NCBI GenBank assembly: GCA_029237695.1 | Contig: CM055274.1 | Span: forward strand, 67,391,484 to 67,455,483 | Length of the DNA stretch: 64,000 bases | Source of the DNA: Conchocele bisecta | Taxonomy: Eukaryota; Mollusca; Bivalvia; Lucinida; Thyasiridae | Direction: 5' to 3' | In this document: in pieces, positions 47,016-56,840 of the stretch | How the letters are laid out: every line of letters begins with the position of its first letter | Numbering within the stretch: the stretch's first letter is position 1 | Notes under the pieces: generated by a model | What the model was told of the DNA's origin: nothing | The model's input: only the letters and a program-made list of their open reading frames with translations | Database searches by the model: none | Made by a program: the position numbers and the translations under genes

Positions 47016-47269
47016 CAGGTGCGGATACAGGGGGGGTCCTGGGGGTCCGGCGGACACCCCCCCTGCTCCCGGCAAAAAAAGAGAAAAAAACGAAAATCTA
47101 CAATACTCGAATAGTTGGATGACTTTTTTCGTGGCCTAGGTGTCAGGAAATAGCATCTGCGGCGATCTGGCATCTAAATATTTCCTGGGGGAGGACACCC
47201 AGAACCCCCACTTTACGACAATTACAGAACCCCCCCCCCCCCCTGCAATTATTTCTGTATCCGCGCCTG
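47016..47269. mobile_element. Short hAT-like MITE, 254 bp, inside F5
   Basis: Ends CAGGTGCGGATACAG and, inverted, CAGGCGCGGATACAG, a common hAT MITE end. It is flanked by ATATT on both sides (5 bp match; hAT normally gives 8). It interrupts an F5 unit between TTTGCTATAGCATAATA and AATGCATGAATGAAA. Confidence 0.75.
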
Positions 47270-49026
47270 ATATTAAGATCAATGCATGAATGAAATATCA
47301 ATGCGCTCCCTGAAAACAGAAGTAAAACAAAATTTAACCCAACGTTAAGTTTATGAACGCACTAAGTTGGTGATTTTCTACAGTATGATAGCTATTCACA
47401 TGAGGAATGCATGTATGAATGTGCTAAGTTTGTGACCTTGGGGAAAAAAGTGTGGGGGGGTCATGGATTTGCTGTAGCACAATAGAGGATCATCAGATGA
47501 ATGCATGCATGAAATATCAAAGCGTTCCCTGCAAAGAAACAGAAGTTACACAACATTTATACCAACGTTAAGGATCATGAAAGGAAACAGATGTTATAAG
47601 ACATTTACCCCAACGTTAAGTTTATGAATGTGCTATGTTTATGACCTTGACCTTGGGGAAAGGGGTGGGGGGTGGTTCATGGATTTGCTGTAGCACAATA
47701 GAGGATCATCAGATGAATGCATGTATGAAATATCAAAGCGTTCCCTGCAAAGAAACAGAAGTTACACAACATTTATACCAACGTTAAGTTTATGAACATG
47801 CTAAGTTTGTGACCTTGACCTTGGAGCAAAGGTTGGGTGGTGGGTTGTGGATTTGCTACAGCATGATAGAGGGTCATCTGAGGAATGCATGTATGAAATA
47901 TCAAGGCGTTCCATGAAAGGAAACAGATGTTATAAGACATTTACCCCAACGTTAAGTTTATGAATGTGCTAAGTTTGTGACCTTGACCTTGGGGTAAGGG
48001 ATGGGTCATGGATTTGCTATAGCACAATAGAGTATCATCAGATGAATGCATGTATAAAATATGAATGCATTCCCTGTAAATAAACAGAAGTTACACAACA
48101 TTTACCCCAACGTTAAGTTTATGAACATGCCAAGTTTGTGACCTTGACCTTGGGGTAAGAGTTGGGTGGTGGGTCGTGGATGTGCTACAGCATGATAGAG
48201 GGTCATCTGAGGAATGCATGTATGAAATATCAAGGCGTTCCATGAAAGGAAACAGATGTTATAAGAAATTTAACCCAAGGTTAAGTTTATGAATGTGCTA
48301 AGTTTGTGACCTTGACATTGGGGTAAGGGTTGGGTGGTGGGTCATGGATTTGCTACAGCATGATAGAGGGTCATCTGAGGAATGCATGTATGAAATATCA
48401 AGGTGTTCCATGAAAGGAAACAGATGTTATAAGAAATTTACCCCAACGTTAAGTTTATGAATGTGCTTAAGTTTGTGACCTTGACATTGGGGTAAGGGTT
48501 GGGTGGTGGGTCATGGATTTGCTACAGCATGATAGAGGGTCATCTGAGGAATGCATGTATGAAATATCAAGGCGTTCCATGAAAGGAAACGGATGTTATA
48601 AGAAATTTACCCCAACGTTAAGTTTATGAATGTGCTAAGTTTGTGACCTTGACCTTGGGGAAGGGGTTGGGTGGTGGGTCATGGATTTGCTACAGCATGA
48701 TAGAGGGTCATCTGAGGAATGCATGTATGAAATATCAAGGCGTTGCATGAAAGGAAACAGATGTTATAAGAAATTTACCCCATGTTAAGTTTATGAATGT
48801 GCTAAGTTTGTGACCTTGGGGTAAGGGTTGGGTGGTGGGTCATGGCTTTGCTACAGCATGATAGAGGGTCATCTGAGGAATGCATGTATGAAATAACAAG
48901 GTGTTCCATGAAAGGAAACAGAAGTTATAAGACATTTACCCAACGTTAAGTTTGTGGACGACGCCGACGCTGACGACGCCGGGGGTATGCCATAAGCTCT
49001 TATGCACTTTGTGCAGGCGAGCTAAA

Positions 49027-49190
49027 TCAAAATCAATAGGCTTCTTCGTCTTGCCGTGATAAACATGTATACCAAATTTGGTTACAATCCATCAAGTCGA
49101 ACTCTAGTTATTGTGTGGACAAGTTGTGCCCGCCCGCCCGTATAAGATGACTACATAATATGTCCCGTTTTTTCAAACGGGCGTATAAAA
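49027..49190 (+). mobile_element. F4 element, right end with hairpin tail
   Basis: F4 resumes (AAATCAATAGGCTTCTTCGT, CTTGCCGTGATAAACATGTA) and ends ATAATATGTCCCGTTTTTTC with CAAACGGGCGTATAAAAA pairing. The tail ends 49 bases from the MOSPD2 donor at 49238. Confidence 0.75.
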
Positions 49191-49238
49191 AGGAAAGCTC
49201 CAGACATTTCGGAATTGTCCAGATGTGGACCTTTTTAC

Positions 49239-49397
49239 CATTTACACCGAACTCCAGTCTGAACTTGAGACAATCGTGTATCCTGTCAGCAGCCACCTGC
49301 AATGTTTCGTAACTTCTGATAAACGAGACGACGAAGCCGTCGTCATCCCTGAACCTGGCAACATCACGGTCATCATACTGTCCTTGGTCAACATCAC
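49239..49397 (-). CDS. MOSPD2: MOSPD2-like exon, CRAL-TRIO N-terminal helical lobe
   Basis: It reads GQYDDRDVARFRDDDGFVVS, FIRSYETLQVAADRIHDCLK, FRLEFGVN, matching KYDARDVERLQQDDNWVES, NIVDETLKMLDESFQWRKEISVN of vertebrate MOSPD2. The donor is GTAAAA after 49239, weak but in the right phase. The acceptor chosen is TGTTCTGTTGTAG before 49397. The frame stays open to another possible acceptor (GTTTTTGCAG, near 49523), which would add about 40 residues with no counterpart in the family. The start codon exon was not found upstream. The exon is directly preceded, on the intron side, by the F4 tail. Confidence 0.88.
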
Positions 49398-49529
49398 CTA
49401 CAACAGAACACGCATTTGGCCTGATAAATGACTTAAAGGCCAGCAGGATGTGTGACCAATGTATGTAGATCCTCATAACCAACTGTGGCGCAATGGCCAT
49501 AAATCCCACTTCTCCAGTCACAGCTGCAA

Positions 49530-50440
49530 AAACACAGTTAATAAACTGATCAAATGTTCAGTGACAGAAACAACATTAAGACTGGCTGAATGTTGATCAG
49601 CACAAAGCCCCTGTGCTCAGCAGATAATTTACGTGACTGTAAAAGTGCAACTGAAGGAAGTGGTGAAAAGATTTAATGTCCCATTGACAGCTAGAGTCCC
49701 TTGGTGGGGAAAAAGAGATAGCAATATCATGTCTGATTCGAAAGATTAAGTGGGATGGAAATATTATGAAAGTCAAAAGCTCTAACATTAAACTATCAAA
49801 CCATGCGCCGTTAGTTCTGGAAGTGGGACATATTGGATCCTTGTGCTATATGCACCTCCCTGTGGATAGTCACTGGGCACTGATAATCTCGGCACATCAC
49901 CAGAGGAAAAATAACTGTATATAATATGTGTATGCTTATCATGATTACAACAACTAATTCCGGATTGTTTGAGAAAGATTAAATTCAAATTTAATAATGT
50001 TTGATAATAAATAAAAAAAATTCTTGTGTACGCTTAGCATTTAAATTCTAACAAAAATATTATCTGTTGTGAATATGATGTATCAGAGTGAAATCTATCA
50101 GAATGAAATTACCACCAAGTTATGATGACAAAATTTCTGTCAGGTGACTTGTTTACGTCACGTCGACTTCGTGAATGATAAATCCAGCTCCATAAGCATA
50201 GCTGAATTACAAATTCAGTTGACGTTAAAATACTGTAAACACTGACGTCATTTCCCATTAGCCAATCAAATCACTGCGTATCACGTGATTCAATATTTTC
50301 AAAGATGGCGGCTAATATTTATTGATAATGAGAAAGTGAATGTGTTTGATTTTAAAAAGCGAATTCAGGTTGATGTGACGTGTTTTTGGTACTGGTAGGC
50401 GACCCATTTTTCGTCCGTACCCATTCGTCCGGGTTTATTT
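49530..50440. other. No gene recognised
   Basis: Intron or upstream sequence of the MOSPD2-like gene. 49700-49800 resembles 8530-8680 (GTGGGATGGAAA-TATTATGAAAG, GCTCTAACA). No promoter can be assigned with confidence; CACGTGATT and CAAAGATGGCGGC at 50283-50312 are promoter-like words. Confidence 0.4.
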
Positions 50441-50544
50441 TTCTTCGCAGATTTTGCAAAGGCATTTGATACTGTTGAACATTCTTACCTCTTAAAAGTT
50501 ATGAAACATTTAAATTTTGGCAAGGACATTCTAAATTGGATTAA

Positions 50545-51058
50545 AGCCCCAATACGGCTCAAGTTGCCGAATGTGGCCTCCTATTGGGTTTTCCCACACA
50601 TAAATCCAACAGGTTTCTATTTACACACACTTTGAAACTGTTTGCATTCATTTTGGTACAAAAATGAGTTTGTAGTCGATGAAAATATCAATAGTTGTTG
50701 ATAAACAAACAGCAGGTGCGTGTTTCAAAGCCCGATCGATTTTCCGATAGACGCTCGGGTCAACTCCTCAACTACCTGATTCGCGGCCGATGAATTCCAA
50801 TAGCTGGAGTTTATCGACTCGCTTCCGAGCCGAAGCCGTTGGATTACGGAAATGAAATTGTCAATATTGACATTTTGCACTGAGTGGTACACAAAACAAG
50901 TTTTTGTTGTCTTCACATTGCGATTAAGATGTAAATCTCAAGACTTGAGATGTATCTATTAGGCAGTATATGTTAGTGTTGTGTACTAAATCAGTTGCCA
51001 AACATGTTTTTGTGTTTGAAAAAATCGGAAAATTGTAATACTGAGCCATTCAGGGCCT
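50545..51058. mobile_element. TTAA-target MITE, about 514 bp, within the LINE
   Basis: Flanked by TTAA (50541-50544 and 51059-51062). Inverted ends AGCCCCAATACGGCTCA and AGGCCCTGAATGGCTCA. Removing it with one TTAA restores the reading frame W-I-K-L-F-Y of the reverse transcriptase exactly. TTAA duplications are typical of piggyBac, Kolobok and Sola3 elements; the family is not determined. Confidence 0.82.
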
Positions 51059-51199
51059 TTAAGCTTTTTTACTCTGATGCAAAAAGCTGTGTTACAAACA
51101 ATGGTTATTTATCGTATTTCTTTTGAGGCGTACGTCAAGGCTGTCCTTTATCACCTTACCTTTTCATTATCGCCATTGAAATACTATCCAAAGCAATTA

Positions 51200-51586
51200 C
51201 AAGGTGCATGATCAACAACGCCGCCCACTCCAAAGTAAGTATTATTTGATATTTTCCTTAATATGCAACGGATTTTGATGAAATATGGCACAGCAAACGC
51301 GTCTTCATGAGCTGCATTTGGGTGTCTAGGGAGTTTTGCACAGACTTACATGTATGTCGTTTTTGCGAAGAATCGATTTCCGTGTCAGAGACACGGAAAT
51401 CGATTCTTCGCAAAAACGACAGAAGTTTGGGCGAAAATACAGAGACCACCAAATGCAGCTTAACAAGACGCGTTTGATGCGCCATATTTCATCAAAATCT
51501 GTTACGTAATAAGGACACTATAAAAGAATACGTACTTTGAATCAGTACTTGTTGTTGTTGTTAGTACCACGTGATCATACACCTCG
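51200..51586. mobile_element. Foldback element, 387 bp, within the LINE
   Basis: Flanked by AATTA (51195-51199 and 51587-51591). The arms start CAAGGTGCATGATCA / CGAGGTGTATGATCA, diverge briefly, then pair almost perfectly (GTATT..., ATTTTGATGAAATATGGC, ACGCGTCTT) to a perfect central palindrome GAATCGATTTCCGTGTCAGA at 51370-51406. Excision with one AATTA restores S-K-A-I-I-N-E-K-D of the reverse transcriptase. Confidence 0.82.
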
Positions 51587-54500
51587 AATTATAAATGAAA
51601 AAGATATAATAGGGGTAAAAATTTATGATATAGAAATTAAAAACACAATGTTTGCCGATGATGCAACTTTTGTGACAGATGGTACAAGAAAATCATTTGA
51701 AAAGTTAATACAATGTATACATAATAGACGAATTTAGTAAAATATCTGGTCTCCACCTTAACACAAAAAAATCAACTGTAATGCGCGTTGGTACCTTAAA
51801 AAATGAAGATATGATTTTCTGTCCGGATAAGAAATTCATTTGGACTTCTCTTAGTGCAAAAACGTTAGGAATTACGTTCTTAAATAATAATACAGATATC
51901 CACGAATATAACATCATTCCTAACATAGTAGAGTTTGAACAGTGTCTTGATAAGTGGAAACATAGAAACTTAAGTTTACTTGGAAAAATTAGTTATTAAA
52001 ACGTTTGCTGCTCCAAAATTAATATATCCATTAACAGTTTTACACGATCCTCCAGACAACATGATCAAAAGAATTAAAAACAAATTATTTGATTTTTTAT
52101 GGGACAGCAAGCCTGATAAAATTAAAAGAAATATAATCATCCAATCCTACGAAAAAGGGGGATTAAAAATGTTAGATATAGATAGTTTTATAACATCAAT
52201 AAGAGCATCATGGGTAAAACGAATATGTGACACATCAAACAGAGGTAAATGGAAACAACTTTATGAAGAAAACAAATTTGAAAGATATGGTGGATTTTTG
52301 CTCTTTGAATGTAACATAAAAGCAGAAGATGTAAAACATATAGCGGAAGAAAATAAGTTTTTAAATAATGTTTTAAATATCCTGGTCACACATTAACTAT
52401 TCCTCCAAAAATGACACAGTATCAAAAGAAATACTTTGGAATAATTCCAATTTAAAGCATCAAAACAAAACAATCTTTTGCTTTTTCAAAGATTGGTACA
52501 ATAAAGGCATTAAATATGTTGAACATCTATATGACTACAGAGTAAGGAATTTTCTACGCTTTACTGATTTTACAGCAATATTCAATATACGTCAGGACGA
52601 TTTTATAAAATATAAAAGTATTGTGAACAGCATAAGTCCATTATGGGCCGAGAAAATAAAAACAGAAAGCATCAACACAACTCCACAATCTACGTCGCTT
52701 ATATCGAGAGTACAGGATAGCAAATATGTGAACAAACGACTATATACAAGACAAACACACAGACAAAATATAGAAGAAAAAAAATATGAACAACAAATTA
52801 ATTTTCTGATGATAATTTATGCTGGCAACAAATTTACACATTACGGTAGCTTTCGATTGTACAATAGACTCAACATTACGTAATTTCCAATATAGATATT
52901 TAATGTGTATCATTGGGACAAATAAACTACTCTATCGTTGTAATATAGTAAATAGCAGTCTATGTGATTTTTGCTCTATGTATGTTGAGAGCATAAAACA
53001 CATGTTCTGGGAATGTATGCATGTGCAACATTTTTGGTCACAGCTTCGAAATTATCTAAATGAAAAAGACTTAACATATTTCTCTAGGAATAACAAATAA
53101 AGCACTGATGGTAAAACAATTTAATTTTATAATTTTGTTAGCAAAATACTATATTTTCAAATGTAAATATGAAAAGCATGATATTACTTTCGAATCTTTT
53201 GTAAGTTACTTGAAAAATAGAATACATATATAAGAAAAAATAGCGACAATGAAAGACAAAAGAGAACAGCATATTATTAAGTGGGGCAGGTTTAATATAC
53301 ATGTATAAAGTTCTTATAGGCACCGCAAGAAAAATCAAGCACAACATATCTCTATATTAAATATAAACTACACAACTACACAGGTTCAGCAGGTGTGAAC
53401 ACAGAGAAAGAAATCCTTACCTTCTTCCTTCTTTTCATGCTCTGTATATCTCAACTACTTTACTCTCCCATACATTTCACTTTTTAATGGTGTATGGACG
53501 AGTCGGACCATGGACTAGTCGGACCATGCCAAGTCGGACCACATTTTTCATGTCGGCCCACGAATAGAAGTCAAGTCGGCCCACGAACAGAAGTCAAGTC
53601 GGCCCACGTAACTATGGTCAAGTCGGACCACCATATGGACAGGTCGGACCACATTGTTATGCAGACATTTGAAGAATTTATAGCATCGGGCCTCGGGAAT
53701 ATAAAATATAAAGCATTTTGTTAGTTATCGGGACTGGCTAAGAACATCAGTTTATAGTTTACTTTAACTATGGAAAAATAGTCGTCTGTTGTGATTAACT
53801 GAATAGGATCGTGAACATGCAATGATCTCACACTTTGTTAGGTTTGAGGCGGCTTTCAGCTGCGCCGAAGAAAACCTATTGTATTCGTTGTTTTTGTTTG
53901 TTTTTTTTTGTTTTGTTTTTACTTGTTTTTTTTATTCAGCCGTTCAGTCTACAGCCCAGTCGGATCGACTTCAAATTTTGCATGCCGATTCGGATCAAGT
54001 GTGAGCAGAGACTGAGAGATTTTCAGAAATATCTTAATGCCACTTTCCACGAAACCGGAAGTGACGTCATATTTTCTATAACTTTCTATAACTTCCTTAT
54101 TTATAACTTCCTTATAACTTTCTATAACTTCCCGATTTCAAAAATTCTTTTTGCATTGGAAAGCTGACAAAATTCTCTATCTCGGCCTCGCTGACAGTTC
54201 TCGGCTATCTGGTCAAATAAGAGAGCTATAGGCATTTGAAGTTGAAAAATGTACATACTTTTCAACGATTTTGCCGAATTTTTGCCGAATTTCGGCTGAT
54301 AACGGGTGGTCTTTACAAACGTTTTCCAATTTGTACAGTAATGTCAGCAACATAATGTCTTGCCAGTGTGATAGGGGAGTGTCAGGCGCATAAAAGATGA
54401 TAATTTTCAGAGCTCTATCTTGACTACTTCCGGTTCTATTGGATGTCAAAGATGAACGTCTTTTTTTCAAGTTTTCAAAATAGAGCAAACGGATGTGACG

Positions 54501-55281
54501 TTAGCTTCGTTATTTATCAATAGATTTCAAAATTTCTTGCTGCGGTCGATATTTCAGTCCTTTAGCTAAAACTTTCCCGCTTGTGCCCGGCCTATGGTGA
54601 AAAACAAACGAAAACTTCACTGGCGGAATATTGCATATTTCCGTTTTATTAGGTGTATTTACAAATGGCGTAAACTGCCATTTAAGGGCGATAACTATCG
54701 AAAAATAATCATCCGCTGACTTACGGGCTCCCTCCATCTACACCAAACCGCTGGTCGGATCGACTTCAAATTTTGCATACCGATTCGGATCAAGTGTGAG
54801 CAGAGACTCAGAGATTTTCAGATATCTTTTAATGCTACTTTCCACGAAAACGGAAGTGAAGTCATACTTCCTATAACTTCCTTATTTTCCAACCGATTTC
54901 AAGAATTCTTTTTGCATTGGAAAGCTGACAAAATTCTCTCTATCTCAGATTCGCTGACAGTTTTCGGCTATCTGCTCAAATAAAAGATCTATATGCATTT
55001 GAATTTGAAAAATGTACATACTTTTCAACGATTTTCCAATTTGTACAATACTGTCAGCAACATAATTTCTTGCCAGGGTGATAGGGGAGTGTCAGCCGCA
55101 TGAAAGATGATAATTTTCAGAGCTATATCTTGACTACTTACGGCTCTATTCGATGTCAAAGATGAACGTATTTTTTCAAGTTTTCAAAATAGAGCAAACG
55201 GATGTGACGTCAGCTTCGTTATTTATCATTCGATTTCAATTGTTTTTGCTGTAGTCGATATTTCAGTCCTTTAGCTAAAAC

Positions 55282-55352
55282 TTTGGCTGAGGATCGAACC
55301 CGGTATCCCTCGCTCCGAGTCCATCGCTCTACCTCTAAGCTAACCGGCCCCA
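55282..55352 (-). other. tRNA-like sequence (pseudo-tRNA or SINE head)
   Basis: The minus strand has A box TTAGCTTAGAGGTAGAGC and B box GGGTTCGATCC with correct spacing, and a loop reading CUCGGAG. The acceptor and anticodon stems do not pair, so it is not a functional tRNA. Confidence 0.55.
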
Positions 55353-55644
55353 CATCGGTGTGATGATGCGAACACAATAATGTTGGACTGTTCATTCTAA
55401 AACTTCAGAAATTCTTTTTGCAACCGATAGTTTACACCTTAGGCTAAAGCTTAGTTACACATGAAATCAATGTTTGAGGCTCAAACCGTTGATGCAGCTC
55501 AAGCTGCTCTAGTTTTGTTTGTAATTGTTACTTCAACTGAGTTTCAGTTAACGAAAACCTTTAATGGTTAATGCGTTCTAATGATATAATGAAGGTGTTT
55601 GCGTAGCTGTTATTTAATTAACGATGATGATTGCAAGATAAGTG

Positions 55645-56051
55645 TTTGTTTGTTTGTTTTGTTTGTTTATTGGTGTTTAACGGCCTATCAACAGCTAAGG
55701 TCATATAAGGCCGGACAAACAGGTTCGATCCCGTTTTAACCTGCTGCATTGGGGGGAAAATCCCAAAATCAGAACGGAATATTTACATCGAGATACAACA
55801 TATTCAGCCCTGAAATTAGAATAACCTGACCTGGTGCAGGTCCATACCGCACCAAAGTCACTTGGCCCCTTCCCCTATTTAAAAGTAATACCGGTAGGAT
55901 TACTCTTATAAGGGGTATAACCAGATTCAACTGTCACATACAAAATGCCAAAGACGTATGTGAGGGCCAAACCAGGTCTCCAGTCGGGATTCCGGTAAGG
56001 ATGAACCCTGATCGTTAAATTACCCATCGTGTGCTCCCACCTGCCACCCAC
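55645..56051 (-). mobile_element. 'TTTAACGGCC' retroposon, copy 1 (407 bp)
   Basis: Flanked by 13-bp duplications TGCAAGATAAGTG (55632-55644 and 56052-56064). At the left end is TTTGTTTGTTTG, i.e. on the minus strand the element ends in a (CAAA)n-like tail, as after target-primed reverse transcription. The interior has GGTGTTTAACGGCCTATCAA and GCTGCATTGGGGGGAAAATC. No tRNA-like head is seen. Confidence 0.85.
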
Positions 56052-56081
56052 TGCAAGATAAGTGAAGTAATCCAAACTATT

Positions 56082-56244
56082 ACCCTAATCATCTCACACA
56101 CTCAAATGAAAGTCATATTCGCGAATTCTCCTTTTAGTCTAACCCTTCTTCTATACTATGTATGTCTATTGTTTGTCTTGTTTCATTGTAACTTTTATTA
56201 TTAAAGTGTCAGATATTTCAACCGACGTTTGATTAATAATTCTT
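56082..56244. other. Unassigned interior of the foldback element
   Basis: AT-rich, no gene. Confidence 0.3.
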
Positions 56245-56481
56245 CATGGGCTGACTCGTCCACGTACATGTACATGTGGGCCGACCTGTCCATGATCCGA
56301 CCTAATAATAGTTCATGGGCCGACTCGTCCACTATGTGGTCCGACCTGTCCATGGCAGATGGTCCAACCTGTCCACAAATATGGTCCGACTCGTCCACGT
56401 CCGACCTTCCCGTGGGCCGACCTGTCCACATACATGGGCCGACTCGTCCATGGTCCGACCTGTCCATGGTCCGACTCGTCC

Positions 56482-56610
56482 GTAATTCTTTTTAATATAG
56501 TATGTAATCATTGCATTTCATTTAGCTATATTCTCTTGTAAACTTTATAAAATGTATATGTTGTATTTAAAAGTGGAAATAAACCATTTAATAACAAAAA
56601 AAAGAATTAG
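56482..56610 (+). other. Probable 3' end of the interrupted LINE
   Basis: Ends GGAAATAAACCATTTAATAA followed by an A-rich run, as expected for a LINE 3' UTR and poly-A tail. Assigning it to the LINE at 50441 is inference. Confidence 0.4.
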
Positions 56611-56639
56611 TTTTTGTATAAGAAATATTGATTCTTCAT

Positions 56640-56840
56640 TTCTTCATAAAACATGTTTTTGACAGCACATGAGAATCGTCTCCGAAGACGATGTTTTTTT
56701 CACATTTGTTTTATTTTTTAGTAACACATGTTTTGGCAGCACACGAAAATCGTCTCCGCTTTTTTCACACTTGTTTACTTTCCTATTAAAACATGTTTTG
56801 GCTGCACTTGAGAATCGTCACATGATGTCGAAATGTGCTA
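56640..56840. repeat. Three imperfect tandem copies, about 65 bp
   Basis: Each has AAACATGTTTT, GGCAGCAC and GAGAATCGTC; GAATCGTCTTTGAAGACGAT at about 63383-63405 is related. Confidence 0.6.

Larger units (their letters stand above)
41864..49026 (+). mobile_element. F5 repeat-array element, split by element B
   Basis: The head ACAAGAGTTGTCAGAAGACA (hairpin) plus AGCTCGCCTG is at 41864-41896. After element B the sequence continues from 46861 (GTTGGCAGCCTTCACTC). About nine to ten units of roughly 168 bp (47280-48960) carry AAGTTTGTGACCTTGACCTT, GGATTTGCTACAGCATGATA, GAATGCATGTATGAAATATC and AAGGAAACAGATGTTATAAG. The tail GACGACGCCGACGCTGACG plus hairpin ends in CAGGCGAGCT, the exact inverse complement of the head word, then AAA. 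F4 resumes at 49027. Confidence 0.82.
50441..53400 (+). pseudogene. L1/Tx1-type LINE, 5'-truncated reverse transcriptase, interrupted
   Basis: Reverse-transcriptase blocks in order: DFAKAFDTVEHSYLLKVMKH (50450-50510); SYFF, GVRQGCPLSPYLFIIAIEIL (51110-51190); DIEIKNTMFADDATFVTDG with the FADD active-site motif at 51651; the thumb-like part ISGLHLNTKKSTVMRVG, LGKI, IIQSYEKGGLKMLDIDSF (51740-52180); and a C-terminal zinc-finger-like region YRCNIVNSSLCDFC, IKHMFWECMHVQHFW (52940-53040). No endonuclease domain is left, so it is 5' truncated. Frameshifts occur near 51735, 51995, 52390 and 52880. Two DNA elements interrupt it cleanly. Its 3' UTR appears to continue beyond a third insertion, to AATAAA and an A-run at about 56577-56604. 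Confidence 0.88.
53496..56481. mobile_element. Large foldback-type element with ends built from GTCGGACCA repeats
   Basis: The left end (53496-53655) contains about nine copies of a variable word near AAGTCGGACCA. The right end (56245-56481) has the inverted word (GGTCCGACTCGTCCA) about ten times. The outermost 20 bases, GGACGAGTCGGACCATGGAC, are identical inverted. The interior has two direct copies of about 550-600 bp (53950-54530 and 54750-55285; GTCGGATCGACTTCAAATTT, CGGATCAAGTGTGAGCAGAG). A tRNA-like piece and a retroposon also lie within. No transposase is seen and the target duplication is unclear. Confidence 0.65.

Noticed and set aside
49398..49523. N-terminal extension of the first MOSPD2-like exon
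   Set aside because: The frame is open to another acceptor near 49523, but the added residues have no counterpart in MOSPD2 and a good acceptor exists at 49397; kept only as an alternative.
55282..55352. Functional tRNA gene
   Set aside because: A and B boxes are good, but the acceptor and anticodon stems fail to pair.
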